The position numbers and the translations under genes were made by a program. Positions 51,270 to 61,358 of a stretch of 64,000 bases of DNA are shown piece by piece. The notes below the pieces were generated by a model. The model made no database searches, was not told the origin of the DNA, and saw only the letters and a program-made list of their open reading frames with translations. Position 1 is the first letter of the stretch, and each line of letters opens with the position of its first letter. The stretch is from an uncultured Sphingomonadaceae bacterium (lineage in GTDB: Bacteria; Pseudomonadota; Alphaproteobacteria; Sphingomonadales; Sphingomonadaceae), in assembly GCA_947495985.1 (NCBI GenBank), contig CANMBD010000006.1, positions 1 through 64,000 on the forward strand. The letters are read 5' to 3'.

Positions 51270-53069
51270 TCACATCGTGGAACTGATCGCCAGACAGGTG
51301 GCCAGCCCGACCCCAAAGGTCAGCGGGATACCGGCCTTGAAGAAATCGGTGAACCGGTAGTTGCCTGCCGCATAGACCAACGTGTTGGTTTGATAACCAA
51401 TTGGCGTTGCGAAGCTGGCGGAGGCGGCGAACATCACTGCGATTACCAGCGGTCTTGGGTCCACGCCCAGGTCCTGGCCGAGCGCTATCACTATCGGTGT
51501 GATGATAATCGCAACGGCATTATTCGTGACAATCTCCGTCATGAATACCGACAGGACGTAGATCGCAAAGACCAGCGCCCAGGGAGGCAAATCGACCAGA
51601 AACGGGGTTAGCTGCGTCACTATCAGATCCACGCTGCCGGCCTGTTGTAGACCCAATCCAACGGCAAGCATGCCGAAAATCAGTACCAGCACATTGCCGT
51701 CCATTGATCCCCAAGCCTCCTCGGCATCAATACAGCGGGCCAGCAGGATAGCGCCAACCGCCAGGATCGCGGCAACGGCAAGCGGCACAATATTCAGTGC
51801 CGCGAGAGCGACCACGGCAACCAGTGCACCAATGGCAATTGGTGCACGATCTCGGCGAAAGGCTCTGATCTTTGTCTGGCCGACGCCAAACAGATTGGGG
51901 TTTTCGTACATCCGCTGGATATCCTTGGTCGAGCCAGTTACCAGCAGCCGGTCGGCTGCATGGATGCGTGCGTTGGTCAGGTCAGATCGCGGCAAGTTGC
52001 GATAACGGGTCATGCCCAATATGCGGACGTTTAACTGTCCGAGAAAAGGTATATCGAATAGTCGGTTGCCGATGCTGGGATGGCTCGGCGCGACCGTCGC
52101 TTCGACCAGTTCCTCTCCCAGCGGCCCGACATCGCCGGAACGGACGATGCCGACCTTGAAATCTTCCGATGCGCGCAACGAGATCAGTTCCGTCAGATCA
52201 AGGCGGACGACTATTCGGTCTCCGGCACGCAGTTCGTGATGTTCCAGATCATGACGAATATAGCTGCTTAGCCGCTTGACCGCCGAAACATTGACACTGG
52301 GTCGTCTGATAATTGGTATTTCGGATATTTTCTTGCCAATCGCGGTTGATCGGTTGCGGACGGTGAGTTCGGTAAGAAAATCACTCTCGTCGCTGCTGGC
52401 AAATTCACCACTAACCTGACCGCCGGGCAACAACCAGCTGCTGAACAAGAACATCATGATTGTGCCGGCAACCGCGGCAATCAGACCATAAGGCGTAATT
52501 TCAAAAATGCCGAAGCCATCAAGCCCGGAATCGCGGGCTACAGCATCGACGATCAGGTTGGTCGAAGTACCGATTAGTGTTGTAGTACCGCCCAATATAC
52601 AGATAAAGCTTAAAGGAATAAGCAGCTTTTTGGAGGATATGCCGGTCGCACGGGACAGGCGAATGATGATCGGGATCAGTACCAACACAACCGGCGTATT
52701 GTTCATGAAGGCAGAAGCGACAAATGCCCCCAGAAACATCTCTACAACTGCCAGCCTGGGATGCTTTTTGGCACGTTCGATAATGAAACCGGCAATCGCG
52801 TCAATCGTGCCCGTTCTCAGCAGCGCGCCGGAGAGAATGAACATGGCGGCTATGGTGATCGGTGCGGTGTTCGAAAAGACCGAGAATAGACCGTCTGAAT
52901 CGATAATGCCCAGAAAGAGAAAAGTGCAGGCTCCCAGCACGGCGACTACCGCCGCGGGAAAACGCTCCATGATGAAGCCGGCGAACAGAAAGCCCAATAT
53001 GACAAGACCGATAATCGCCTTATGCGCTTGAATATAGTCATCAATGACATGAAGGACGAGATCGATCAT
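51270..53069 (-). CDS. SLC13-family permease with central RCK/TrkA-C domains
   Basis: The 599-aa inner-membrane protein has helical halves (about 1-195 and 395-599) flanking two TrkA-C-like domains (SEIPIIRRPSVNVSAVKRLSS, GNRLFDIPFLGQLNVRILGM). SLC13-like proteins take up dicarboxylates or related anions, and the TrkA-C domains sense ligands. Transport substrate unknown. It is the first gene before a symporter that shares its orientation. Confidence 0.9.
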   Translation of the reverse strand: MIDLVLHVIDDYIQAHKAIIGLVILGFLFAGFIMERFPAAVVAVLGACTFLFLGIIDSDGLFSVFSNTAPITIAAMFILSGALLRTGTIDAIAGFIIERAKKHPRLAVVEMFLGAFVASAFMNNTPVVLVLIPIIIRLSRATGISSKKLLIPLSFICILGGTTTLIGTSTNLIVDAVARDSGLDGFGIFEITPYGLIAAVAGTIMMFLFSSWLLPGGQVSGEFASSDESDFLTELTVRNRSTAIGKKISEIPIIRRPSVNVSAVKRLSSYIRHDLEHHELRAGDRIVVRLDLTELISLRASEDFKVGIVRSGDVGPLGEELVEATVAPSHPSIGNRLFDIPFLGQLNVRILGMTRYRNLPRSDLTNARIHAADRLLVTGSTKDIQRMYENPNLFGVGQTKIRAFRRDRAPIAIGALVAVVALAALNIVPLAVAAILAVGAILLARCIDAEEAWGSMDGNVLVLIFGMLAVGLGLQQAGSVDLIVTQLTPFLVDLPPWALVFAIYVLSVFMTEIVTNNAVAIIITPIVIALGQDLGVDPRPLVIAVMFAASASFATPIGYQTNTLVYAAGNYRFTDFFKAGIPLTFGVGLATCLAISSTM

Positions 53070-53087
53070 CTGATCAGGGCATCCACA

Positions 53088-54161
53088 TTACGCCGGGCCG
53101 CATTGCGCGCGATGCAAAAGTTTTTGATCTGCGAGCACCAGCGCCATCATCGCCTCTACCACCGGCACGCCGCGTATGCCCACGCACGGGTCGTGGCGGC
53201 CTTTGGTAGTAATCTCGGTCGCTTCACCATCGCGGGTGATCGTATCCACCGGTGTCAGGATAGAGCTGGTTGGTTTGAATGCCACGCGGCAGAAAACCGG
53301 TTGTCCGGTAGAAATACCGCCAGCAGTTCCGCCTGCATGGTTGGATTCGAACCGCGGTCCTTCATTTCCCGGGCGCATGGCATCGGCATTATCTTCGCCG
53401 CGTAGGCGCGCAGCTGCAAAGCCGTCACCTATCTCCACGCCCTTGGTGGCGTTTATGGTCATCATCGCGGCGGCGATTTCGCTATCGAGCTTTGCATAGA
53501 CGGGTGCGCCCCATCCGGCGGGAACACCGGTTGCCTCACAAGCGATGATCGCGCCAAGGCTGCTGCCGTCCTTGCGTGCGCCATCGACCAAAGCTTCCCA
53601 GCGTTTGGCGGCCTTGGCATCTGGACAGAAAAACGGATTATTGCCAATTTCATCGGCGTCAAAATTCGCCATATCAATCGCATCACCGCCGATTTCGGCA
53701 ACCCAGGCGCGAATGGATACTTCGGGGATCGCCAGCCGAGCAACTGCGCCAGCGGCCACACGCGCCGCTGTTTCGCGCGCGCTTGACCGACCACCGCCGC
53801 GATAATCACGAAAGCCATATTTAGCGTCATAGGCATAATCAGCGTGGCCGGGGCGATAGGCTTTGGCGACTTCGCTATAATCCTTGGACCGCTGGTCGAC
53901 ATTCTCGATCATCAGCGAAATAGGCGTGCCGGTGGTTTTGCCTTCGAATACGCCGGACAGGATTTTTACCTGATCGGGTTCTTGCCGCTGCGTGGTATAT
54001 TTGGATTGGCCAGGCCGCCGGGCATCCAGAAACGGCTGGATGTCCGCTTCGCTCAGTTCCAGTCCCGGAGGGCAGCCATCAACGACTGCGCCCAGCGCAG
54101 GCCCATGACTTTCCCCCCAGGTGGAAAAGCGAAACACACGACCGAAACTGTTAAAACTCAT
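53088..54161 (-). CDS. aroC: Chorismate synthase
   Basis: AroC forms chorismate from EPSP with reduced FMN, the last step of the shikimate pathway. The 357-aa protein has [68 protein letters not shown] and [13 protein letters not shown], all conserved. GAGGG precedes the ATG. Confidence 0.98.
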   Translation of the reverse strand: MSFNSFGRVFRFSTWGESHGPALGAVVDGCPPGLELSEADIQPFLDARRPGQSKYTTQRQEPDQVKILSGVFEGKTTGTPISLMIENVDQRSKDYSEVAKAYRPGHADYAYDAKYGFRDYRGGGRSSARETAARVAAGAVARLAIPEVSIRAWVAEIGGDAIDMANFDADEIGNNPFFCPDAKAAKRWEALVDGARKDGSSLGAIIACEATGVPAGWGAPVYAKLDSEIAAAMMTINATKGVEIGDGFAAARLRGEDNADAMRPGNEGPRFESNHAGGTAGGISTGQPVFCRVAFKPTSSILTPVDTITRDGEATEITTKGRHDPCVGIRGVPVVEAMMALVLADQKLLHRAQCGPA

Positions 54162-54193
54162 ATACCCTCATCTATTGGCCCACTTTTTTGTTT

Positions 54194-54697
54194 TTACAGG
54201 CGACCAAAGGCGGGCGCATATTCTGCTCGCCCTGACTGCGGCTTTTGGGCCGTCTCGTCAAGCCAGAGTGCTTGAAAATACGGACCGGCAAAAGGCGAGG
54301 CAAATGGCTTCGCAGCCTCGACAGAAAAGCCGAAGCGTGAATAGTAGCCGGGGTTTCCAAGCAATATGATCAACTGCCAGTCCTGAGATTGCGCCCAACG
54401 GATGGCGGCTTGGACAAGCTGTGATCCTATACCTTCATGCTGACGATTGGGCGCGACTGCAACTGGCCCTAGGCCCAATGCCTTGATCGGCTGGTCGTCG
54501 GCTGTGGTATCCATGGGACTAAGGGCTATGTGGCCGATTATTGCACCATCCTCGTGGGCTACCTGAGAGAAGTATAGATCACCATCTTTCCGCAGCATAT
54601 CGACAAGCCGTGCTTCAGCATCAGTTGCAAAAGCGGCTGCGTTTACCGCAAAGATGAATTTCTCGTCGCTAGGCTGCTCGGCTCTTAAAAGCATCAA
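54194..54697 (-). CDS. GNAT-family N-acetyltransferase
   Basis: The 167-aa protein has the GNAT motif A acetyl-CoA loop VAPNRQHEGIGSQLVQAAIR and LGNPGYYSRFGFSVEAAKPF of the YhbS-like subgroup. The substrate is unknown. It overlaps the stop of fabI by 4 bp, so they are co-translated. Confidence 0.92.
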   Translation of the reverse strand: MMLLRAEQPSDEKFIFAVNAAAFATDAEARLVDMLRKDGDLYFSQVAHEDGAIIGHIALSPMDTTADDQPIKALGLGPVAVAPNRQHEGIGSQLVQAAIRWAQSQDWQLIILLGNPGYYSRFGFSVEAAKPFASPFAGPYFQALWLDETAQKPQSGRAEYAPAFGRL

Positions 54698-55497
54698 TCC
54701 AGCGCGATATCCGGCGCATCTTCCTGTTTCATTCCGATGGTGTGGTAGCCTGCATCAACGTGATGCGTTTCGCCAGTCACTCCCGAAGACAGATCGGACA
54801 GGAAATAAAGCGCAGAAGATCCGACATCATCAATCGTGACATTGCGGCGCATAGGGGAGTTCAGCTCATTCCATTTCAGGATATAGCGAAAATCCCCGAT
54901 GCCGGATGCGGCAAGGGTCTTGATCGGTCCCGCAGAAATCGCATTCACCCGGATACCATCTGGGCCAACATCATTGGCAAGATATTGCACCGATGTTTCC
55001 AGTGCCGCTTTGGCCACGCCCATGACGTTATAGTGCGGAATAACCTTTTCCGCGCCGTAATAGGATAATGTGAGCATAGAACCGCCGGGATTCATCATCG
55101 CGGCAGCCCGCTTGGCAACGGCGGTAAAGCTGTAGACGCTGATATTCATCGTCATCAGGAAATCATCGAGGGTTACGTCAAAATATTTGCCGCGCAGAGC
55201 CTCTTTGTTGGTGAAGCCGATGGCGTGAACGACAAAGTCAATCGTAGGCCATTTATCGGCCAGTTCAGCGAAAGTCTTGTCGAGCTGATCCATATCAGAC
55301 ACATCGCAATCCAACAGGAAATCACAGCCCAGTTCTTCGGCCAGCGGTTTGACACGCTTGGCCATGACTTCACCCTGATAGCTGATCGCCAGTTCGGCAC
55401 CGGCTTCGGAGAGCTTTTTTGCAATGCCCCAGGCGAGCGATTTGTTATTCGCCAGACCCATGATCAGGCCGCGTTTGCCTTTCATCAGTTCATTCAT
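54694..55497 (-). CDS. fabI: Enoyl-ACP reductase (NADH), FabI type
   Basis: FabI reduces enoyl-ACP in the last step of the fatty-acid elongation cycle. The 267-aa SDR has GLANNKSLAWGIAKKLSEAG, the catalytic pair Tyr and Lys in YNVMGVAK, and RVNAISAGPIKTLA. It is the triclosan-sensitive class. AAGGA precedes the ATG, and an imperfect palindrome TTTTCACATGTAAAA (55507-55521) lies just upstream, a possible regulator site. Confidence 0.98.
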   Translation of the reverse strand: MNELMKGKRGLIMGLANNKSLAWGIAKKLSEAGAELAISYQGEVMAKRVKPLAEELGCDFLLDCDVSDMDQLDKTFAELADKWPTIDFVVHAIGFTNKEALRGKYFDVTLDDFLMTMNISVYSFTAVAKRAAAMMNPGGSMLTLSYYGAEKVIPHYNVMGVAKAALETSVQYLANDVGPDGIRVNAISAGPIKTLAASGIGDFRYILKWNELNSPMRRNVTIDDVGSSALYFLSDLSSGVTGETHHVDAGYHTIGMKQEDAPDIALD

Positions 55498-55506
55498 TGC
55501 CAGTCC

Positions 55507-55521
55507 TTTTCACATGTAAAA
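55507..55521. promoter_or_regulatory. Imperfect palindrome upstream of fabI
   Basis: TTTTCACATGTAAAA centres on the palindrome ACATGT with mostly paired T and A flanks. It lies about 10 bp before the fabI ATG, close to or over the ribosome-binding site. It could bind a fatty-acid regulator; the match is only suggestive. Confidence 0.35.
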
Positions 55522-55577
55522 TTTGACCATCAATAGCGCTCATGCCGCTGATATTCCAGAAAATCATCATCCCTTGT

Positions 55578-56522
55578 TTACAAGTCCGGTTCTTCGTGCT
55601 GCGGCCGGTCAGCCAACGCAGCATTCAGCTCGGACCCGATAACCATGCCAAGGCCGATGAGATAGAAAAAAATCAACGTGATCATAACACCGGCAAGACT
55701 GCCATAGGTGAGTTGATAGTTGGCGGCATATTTCAGGAAGAGCGGAAGAAAGCCGGTAATAAGCAGCCACCAGCCGCTGATGAATACCGCGCCGGGCCAT
55801 TTGGGATAAGCGCGCGGCCGATATTGGCGGGGCGTAAGAAGTCGGAACAACAGATAGAGCGTTATAAACAGGACCAGGAAGGGCAGCGCGCTGGACAGTG
55901 AAAACCATGTCGTGCTTTCCGCCAGATCCGGGAAATATCCTCCAAGAAATTCGCTAATTCCCGCCACAACAAACTGCGCGCTAAGCGCCAACATTGCAAA
56001 AAACACTGACAGGATGATGAGACCGATGGAGGTTAGGCGATATTCCCAAAAAGCCCGCTGGGCCGTTACACCATAGGCCCGGTGCAGGATTTCGCGGATG
56101 GTTTCGATCAGGCTCGCCGTGGTCCACAGGCCAACCGCGGCGCTGAACCACAGTAAAGGCCCGGTTCGAGCGCCCATCGCATCCTGGATAGGATCGTGCA
56201 ACGCGCCGGCGACAGAAGGCGGAACGGTCCTTAGAAACGCTTCGACAAAATCAATGCCGATGGCGGTTTGGCCGATGCTGCCAGCAATGGCGGCTGCGAC
56301 GATGAAGAAGGAAAATACGGCCAGTAGCGCAAGATAGGCAAAATTCCCGGCGAAAGTGAAGCCATCGGTATAGACACCCACCGCCGTTCGCTCGATGACG
56401 GAAACAACCCGCCGCAATAAATGGCCCTCCGCCAGTGTCTTGGCCGCTTTCTCACTTTTCCGACCGGGCCGGGTTGGCTCTTCACGCCGTGCTTCGGGGG
56501 AAAGAGGCGACGGGTCAGACAT
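55578..56522 (-). CDS. YihY/BrkB-family inner-membrane protein
   Basis: The 314-aa protein has an N-terminal cytoplasmic stretch rich in charged residues and about six helices with the family pattern FAYLALLAVFSFFIVAAAIA, RTVPPSVAGALHDPIQDAMG and LITGFLPLFLKYAANYQLTY. The family was once called ribonuclease BN by mistake; its real function is unknown. It lies in the fabI-dnaJ minus-strand run. Confidence 0.9.
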   Translation of the reverse strand: MSDPSPLSPEARREEPTRPGRKSEKAAKTLAEGHLLRRVVSVIERTAVGVYTDGFTFAGNFAYLALLAVFSFFIVAAAIAGSIGQTAIGIDFVEAFLRTVPPSVAGALHDPIQDAMGARTGPLLWFSAAVGLWTTASLIETIREILHRAYGVTAQRAFWEYRLTSIGLIILSVFFAMLALSAQFVVAGISEFLGGYFPDLAESTTWFSLSSALPFLVLFITLYLLFRLLTPRQYRPRAYPKWPGAVFISGWWLLITGFLPLFLKYAANYQLTYGSLAGVMITLIFFYLIGLGMVIGSELNAALADRPQHEEPDL

Positions 56523-56540
56523 GAAGCGGTTCAGTCAAAA

Positions 56541-57461
56541 TCACACACCCATATCTGCGCGCGGGTTTTCGCCATTTTCCCAGTCTTTCACAAACTCCGC
56601 CAGCTTTGAAGCATCTTTCGGCAATGTGATCATCAATGTCACCAGATGGTCACCGCGACCACCGGATTTCTTGTGAAAGCCTTTGTTCTTTAGACGCAGC
56701 GTCTTACCAGAGTCAGAGCCAGCGGGAATGGAAAGCATGACCGGACCATCTACGGTTGGCACCTTGATTTTGGCCCCTTCAACCGCTTCCTTCAGACTGA
56801 TCGGCAACTCCAGTTTCACATTGTCGCCATCACGCTCGTAAAAGGGGTGGCTGTTGATATGGATGGTCACAATGGCATCGCCATTGCCACCCGGACCTTG
56901 CCGTCCTTTGCCGCCAAGCCGCATTTGCGTGCCTTCCTCGACGCCCTTCGGCAGGCTGAGGTCAATCGTCTTGCCGTCTTCCAGAGTTATCCGTTGTTTT
57001 TCAAGCGTTGCGGCTGCAATGAACTCGACTTTCAATCGATAGGAAACATTGGCCCCTTTGGGTGGCGGCGCACTGCGTTGGCGAGAGCCGAATGGGCTGG
57101 AACTGCGTCCGCCGCCGCCAAACAACCCTTCAAATATGTCACCGAAATCTGCACCGCCATTGCCGAAATCAAATTGCTGACCCCCGGCACCGCGTGAATA
57201 GGTGCCGCCGGGCCCGCCGCCGAAGCCAAAACCCGCAGGATTGCCATCAGCATCAATCTCTCCGCGATCAAATTGCGCGCGCTTGTCCTTGTCCAGCAGC
57301 AGGTCATAAGCCTTGGTGACGTCGGAAAACTTTTCCGTCGCCTTGGGGTTGTCCTTGTTACGGTCAGGATGCAGCTCTTTGGCAAGCTTGCGATAGGCGC
57401 TCTTAATCTCCTTCTCGCTTGCGCCCTTGGCCACGCCCAATGCCTGATACGGATCTGCCAT
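56541..57461 (-). CDS. DnaJ-domain co-chaperone (CbpA-like)
   Basis: The 306-aa protein has a J-domain with the HPD motif at residues 31-33, a Gly/Phe-rich linker (about 75-130), and two C-terminal substrate-binding domains. It lacks the cysteine-rich zinc domain, so it is a type II J-protein that recruits DnaK ATPase activity. AAGGG precedes the ATG. Confidence 0.95.
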   Translation of the reverse strand: MADPYQALGVAKGASEKEIKSAYRKLAKELHPDRNKDNPKATEKFSDVTKAYDLLLDKDKRAQFDRGEIDADGNPAGFGFGGGPGGTYSRGAGGQQFDFGNGGADFGDIFEGLFGGGGRSSSPFGSRQRSAPPPKGANVSYRLKVEFIAAATLEKQRITLEDGKTIDLSLPKGVEEGTQMRLGGKGRQGPGGNGDAIVTIHINSHPFYERDGDNVKLELPISLKEAVEGAKIKVPTVDGPVMLSIPAGSDSGKTLRLKNKGFHKKSGGRGDHLVTLMITLPKDASKLAEFVKDWENGENPRADMGV

Positions 57462-57531
57462 TATTTACCCTTTTCAATTCCTTATCTCTATCAAGATTGG
57501 AACCATATGCTGCTATTTCAACTTCAGTGTC

Positions 57532-57999
57532 TTATTGAGGTACTACGGCATCCGCAACTCTATTGTGGCGCGAGAAACGCAGCAAAAGATAGAGGACTAG
57601 CCCCAAAGGCCCCAACATCAATACGAAAAACAATATGGGAACCTGAATCCAGCGGGCAAATCCGTATTTATCCGCGTTGCGCGCAACCCAAATGCCGACG
57701 AACAGATCGAACGCGAGAAAATGGATCCAGCCAATGGTTGCGCCGCCATCACTGGATAAAAGGGCCTGTACGCCGGCCAAACTGCTGAAATTTCCTTCAC
57801 TGCTGCCACCTTCTATCATGCCGGTCATCAGCGGGATGACGATAAGAGCGTAAGTCAGTGCGAGTAAGCTTACCCCACCATAGAAGACGCCCTTCATCAC
57901 CATATCTCCGCCAAAATATTGACGCGGCGCAAAGGCGAGGATCAGCCACATGAGCAAGGCCCAATTATTGCTTACGGTAAAGACTAGTTCCCAGTTCAT
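57532..57999 (-). CDS. ABA4-like membrane protein (DUF4281)
   Basis: The 155-aa protein has four to five helices with WALLMWLILAFAPRQ, GVSLLALTYALIVI, WIHFLAFDLFVGIWVARN and VPILFFVLMLGPLGLVLYL, typical of the ABA4 family. Plant ABA4 acts in neoxanthin formation. The bacterial members' role is uncertain, but crtZ at 29 kb shows that xanthophylls are made here. The ATG at 57999 has GGGGG 9 nt upstream; a start further 5' would place the site too close. Confidence 0.85.
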   Translation of the reverse strand: MNWELVFTVSNNWALLMWLILAFAPRQYFGGDMVMKGVFYGGVSLLALTYALIVIPLMTGMIEGGSSEGNFSSLAGVQALLSSDGGATIGWIHFLAFDLFVGIWVARNADKYGFARWIQVPILFFVLMLGPLGLVLYLLLRFSRHNRVADAVVPQ

Positions 58000-58080
58000 G
58001 ATATGCATCCCCCTTTGTGCGATGGGGGAGGGGATTAGCATGAAAAACAGCACAGGGCTATTTCATGTGCTGTCGCGGGT

Positions 58081-59661
58081 TCAAGGAGCCAGAACCGTAT
58101 CCTCAGCCTCTGGCAACAGGCCTGGATAGTCGGTAATATAATGTAATCCCCGGCTTTCCTTGCGAGCGAGCGCCGATTTGACGATCAGATCAGCGACCTC
58201 AATCAGGTTGCGTAGCTCGATCAAATCTTGGGTGACCCGGAAATGGCCGTAATATTCCTCAACCTCACCGCGCAGCAGATCGATGCGGTGCTGGGCGCGC
58301 TCCAGCCTTTTGGTGGTCCGGACGATGCCGACATAATTCCACATGAAGCGGCGGATTTCGGTCCATGTCTGTTTGATCACGACCTCTTCATCACTGTCCG
58401 TAACGCGGCTTTCATCCCACGGGCGGATCGCTGGCGGTTCCGGCATGTCGTCCCAATGCGCGGCGATGTCGCGGGCAGCCGCATCGCCGAACACGAAACA
58501 TTCAAGCAAGCTGTTGGAAGCGAGGCGATTGGCGCCATGGAGCCCGCTTTCGCTGGCTTCACCAGCGGCATAGAGGCCGGGCAAATCAGTGCGACCGTTG
58601 AGGTCAATCAATATCCCGCCGCAGGTATAATGCTGCGCAGGGACGACCGGGATCGGTCCGGTGGTCATATCGATGCCCAACCCGATCAGCTTGTCATAGA
58701 TGTTCGGAAAATGGCTTTTTACAAAGCCCGGGGTTTCGTGGCTGATATCCAGATGGACATAATCGAGGCCAAATTGCTTAATCTCGGCATCATTGGCGCG
58801 GGCGACAATATCCCGGGGTGCCAGCTCCATCCGTTTGCTGTCGTAAAATTCCATGAACCGCTTGCCGGTCCGAGGGTTGAGCAAATGCCCGCCTTCGCCG
58901 CGCACGGCCTCGGTAATCAGGAAGTTTTTGACTTCGAGATTGTAGAGACAGGTCGGGTGAAACTGCATCATCTCCATATTGGAAACCCGCGCACCGGCCC
59001 GCCAGGCCATGGCAATGCCGTCACCGGTTGCGCCGCGCGGTGCGGTGGAGAAGAGATAGGTGCGGCCTGCGCCGCCGCTCGCCATGATCGTGGCACGCGA
59101 TGTCAGCGTTTCGACGCGGCCGGTTGCATTGTTCAGCGCATAAACGCCCCATACATTTTTCGCGCCTGTCGATGTCTCGGCATGCCGGTCGGCAATGAGG
59201 TCAATCGCCACCATATGCGGCTGCATGGTGATATTGGGATGGGCCGCCGCCGTTTTTTGCAGTGCATCCTGTACTGCCCAGCCGGTCGCGTCATCGACAT
59301 GGACGATCCGGCGGTGGCTATGGCCCCCTTCGCGGGTCAGGTGCAGGACTTCCGCTTCCTTGTTGAACGGTACGCCCATTTCTTCCAGCCGTTCGATCGC
59401 GGCGGGCGCATTTTCAACAACAAACTCAACCGTTTCCCGGCGGTTTAACCCCGCACCGGCGACCATCGTATCATCGATATGATTTTCAAACGTATCGCCG
59501 GCATCCAGTACGGCGGCAATACCGCCCTGCGCCCAGGCCGTTGAGCCACCGGCGAGATCACCCTTGGCCAGCACGAGCACTTTATGTGTCCGCGCCAATG
59601 TGATCGCGGCGCTCAGTCCTGCCGCGCCGGAGCCGACGATGATAACGTCGAAATTGCTCAT
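58081..59661 (-). CDS. nadB: L-aspartate oxidase
   Basis: NadB oxidises L-aspartate to iminoaspartate, feeding NadA. The 526-aa flavoprotein has the FAD loop VGSGAAGLSAAITLARTH, STAWAQGGIAAV with Ser/Thr FAD contacts, HTRE-like HLTREGGHSHRRIVH, AGEASESGLHGANRLASNSL and the C-terminal helical domain. It overlaps the upstream ABC ATPase gene by 4 bp and is 16 kb from nadA/nadC. Confidence 0.97.
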   Translation of the reverse strand: MSNFDVIIVGSGAAGLSAAITLARTHKVLVLAKGDLAGGSTAWAQGGIAAVLDAGDTFENHIDDTMVAGAGLNRRETVEFVVENAPAAIERLEEMGVPFNKEAEVLHLTREGGHSHRRIVHVDDATGWAVQDALQKTAAAHPNITMQPHMVAIDLIADRHAETSTGAKNVWGVYALNNATGRVETLTSRATIMASGGAGRTYLFSTAPRGATGDGIAMAWRAGARVSNMEMMQFHPTCLYNLEVKNFLITEAVRGEGGHLLNPRTGKRFMEFYDSKRMELAPRDIVARANDAEIKQFGLDYVHLDISHETPGFVKSHFPNIYDKLIGLGIDMTTGPIPVVPAQHYTCGGILIDLNGRTDLPGLYAAGEASESGLHGANRLASNSLLECFVFGDAAARDIAAHWDDMPEPPAIRPWDESRVTDSDEEVVIKQTWTEIRRFMWNYVGIVRTTKRLERAQHRIDLLRGEVEEYYGHFRVTQDLIELRNLIEVADLIVKSALARKESRGLHYITDYPGLLPEAEDTVLAP

Positions 59662-60593
59662 GCGGCTTTGCGCGTCAAGTTCAGGAATACGTCTTCCAGA
59701 TCCGCTTCCCGCGTGGTCACATCAACAATCTGATAGCCGCGTTTCTGCACAGCCTGCATCACGCCGCCGGCATTGGTGCGATCCTTGTTATACGTCACGG
59801 CAACCGTGCGCGGACCGATAATATCGGCTTTAAGGAACTGATCATCGGCAAAGGTAACCGCATCGGATTCTTCGGAAATATCCCGATCCAGGGTCAGTTC
59901 GACCAGCTTCTCCCGGGCCATGTCCACCAGCTCCGGTGTTGTTTTGAGCGCAATCAGCTTGCCATGATTGATAATCGCAATCCGGTCGCAGAGATTTTCC
60001 GCCTCTTCCAGATAGTGGGTGGTCAGAACGATGGTCACGCCGGATGCATTGAGTTGCTCAACATATTCCCAAAGCTGTTGGCGCAATTCGATATCCACGC
60101 CTGCGGTCGGCTCGTCCAGAACCAGTATCGGCGGAGAATGGACCATCGCCTTGGCCACCAGCAGGCGGCGCTTCATGCCGCCGGATAATGTGCGCGAATA
60201 GGCATGGGCCTTGTCTTCAAGATGGACGGCGCGCAGCAATTCCATGGTCCGGCGTTCGGATTTCTTGATCCCGTAAAGTCCGGCCACAACCTCCAGCGAT
60301 TCCGCTGGTGTGAAGAACGGATCGAACATGATCTCCTGCGGGACAATACCGATGGATGCCTTGGCATTGCGATGGTCTGCATCAATATCAAAGCCCCAGA
60401 TATTGGCGGTGCCACCGCTTTTGCTGACCATACCGGACAAGATGTTGATTAGCGTGGATTTCCCCGCGCCATTTGGGCCCAAAAGCCCGAAAATTTCTCC
60501 CCGTTTTACGTCAAAAGTGACGTCATCCAGCGCTTTTTTACCGCCGGCATAGGTTTTGGAGAGATGTTGGATGGATATAGCAGCTTCAGTCAT
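59658..60593 (-). CDS. ABC transporter ATP-binding protein (DrrA/ABC-2 type)
   Basis: The 311-aa ATPase has Walker A GPNGAGKS at 39-46, signature LSGGM at 136-140, Walker B ILVLDEP at 156-162, an H-loop in TTHYLEE, and a C-terminal extension of about 90 residues with the DrrA-like READLEDVFLNLT. It should energise an ABC-2 export permease, but none is adjacent in either direction. It is co-translated with nadB. Confidence 0.93.
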   Translation of the reverse strand: MTEAAISIQHLSKTYAGGKKALDDVTFDVKRGEIFGLLGPNGAGKSTLINILSGMVSKSGGTANIWGFDIDADHRNAKASIGIVPQEIMFDPFFTPAESLEVVAGLYGIKKSERRTMELLRAVHLEDKAHAYSRTLSGGMKRRLLVAKAMVHSPPILVLDEPTAGVDIELRQQLWEYVEQLNASGVTIVLTTHYLEEAENLCDRIAIINHGKLIALKTTPELVDMAREKLVELTLDRDISEESDAVTFADDQFLKADIIGPRTVAVTYNKDRTNAGGVMQAVQKRGYQIVDVTTREADLEDVFLNLTRKAA

Positions 60594-60738
60594 GGCAACC
60601 GCATAACCATCTTGCCCGCCACAATCAAAGGCTTTGCATCGATCAGGATACAGAATGTGACAGCGTTTAAGGAAAAATTAAGCATGATATTAAACATATT
60701 TTTGTGCTGTTGCCGCTAGTTGGGGCAATGTGGAACAA

Positions 60739-61278
60739 ATGAGGGACCAGAAACGGACGTTTAAGTCCGGACTTGCGCGTGCGGCAATCATGCTGTGCGC
60801 CCTGCCTTTTATTGGGCTGGCTGGACCCGTGCAGGCGCAATCGGCCAGCGGCGATGCGACCGTAGTCGTCAACCAGGGCGTCAACATGGTCAAGAATTCC
60901 GATCTGCACTTTGGCGACTTTATTGCGGGCACAGTCCGATCAGTATTCCGGATGAACCCGACAACCAGCGCGCTTAATCAACGCAACGGTAATGCCATAT
61001 CTATCGGCGGGGCGCCAACGGCGGCCTCCTTTACAGCTTTCGGGACGCCGCTGACCAGTGTCCGGATCACTGTGGCGGAAAATCGTATTGATATTGTTCG
61101 CGATGGCGGGAGCGAAACGATGCGGGTGAACCGGTTCCGTTTTGACGGGCCGCGCAACCGGTCGCTCGATGCCAGTGGAGAGGCAACCTATCAGATTGGC
61201 GGTCAATTGCGGGTGGGTGCCAATCAAGTCGGCGGCACTTATCGCGGAACGTTCAATGTGACGATTGATTATCAGTAA
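60739..61278 (+). CDS. DUF4402 surface or secreted protein, copy 1
   Basis: The 179-aa product has a signal peptide (about 1-33, cleavage after VQA) and a DUF4402 domain: NSDLHFGDFIAG, a central beta region and a C-terminal GGTYRGTFNVTIDYQ. Family members resemble pilin-like or beta-sandwich exported proteins. No chaperone/usher genes are adjacent. The ATG at 60739 lies after GGAAC; a GTG nine bases upstream is an alternative. Confidence 0.88.
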   Translation: MRDQKRTFKSGLARAAIMLCALPFIGLAGPVQAQSASGDATVVVNQGVNMVKNSDLHFGDFIAGTVRSVFRMNPTTSALNQRNGNAISIGGAPTAASFTAFGTPLTSVRITVAENRIDIVRDGGSETMRVNRFRFDGPRNRSLDASGEATYQIGGQLRVGANQVGGTYRGTFNVTIDYQ

Positions 61279-61290
61279 ATGAAGTAAGCG

Positions 61291-61322
61291 GCGTACAGAC
61301 TGATGGGGATCAGCCGGTACGC
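61291..61322 (+). promoter_or_regulatory. Stem-loop between the two DUF4402 genes
   Basis: Outer GCGTAC/GTACGC (61291-61296 and 61317-61322) and inner CTGAT/ATCAG (61300-61304 and 61309-61313) pair around a GGGG loop. No T-tract follows. It may protect the upstream mRNA end or set relative expression of the two genes. Confidence 0.45.
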
Positions 61323-61358
61323 ATAGAAAATGTTTAGAATTTGTGGGTAGTGAGTAAG

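Noticed and set aside
50533..51360. 275-codon plus-strand frame across the symporter
   Set aside because: It lies antisense to a well-supported DAACS gene and has no domain or start context.
58228..59448. 406-codon open frame on the plus strand
   Set aside because: It is wholly antisense to nadB, whose motifs and length are conserved, and its product is rich in improbable Cys and His patterns.
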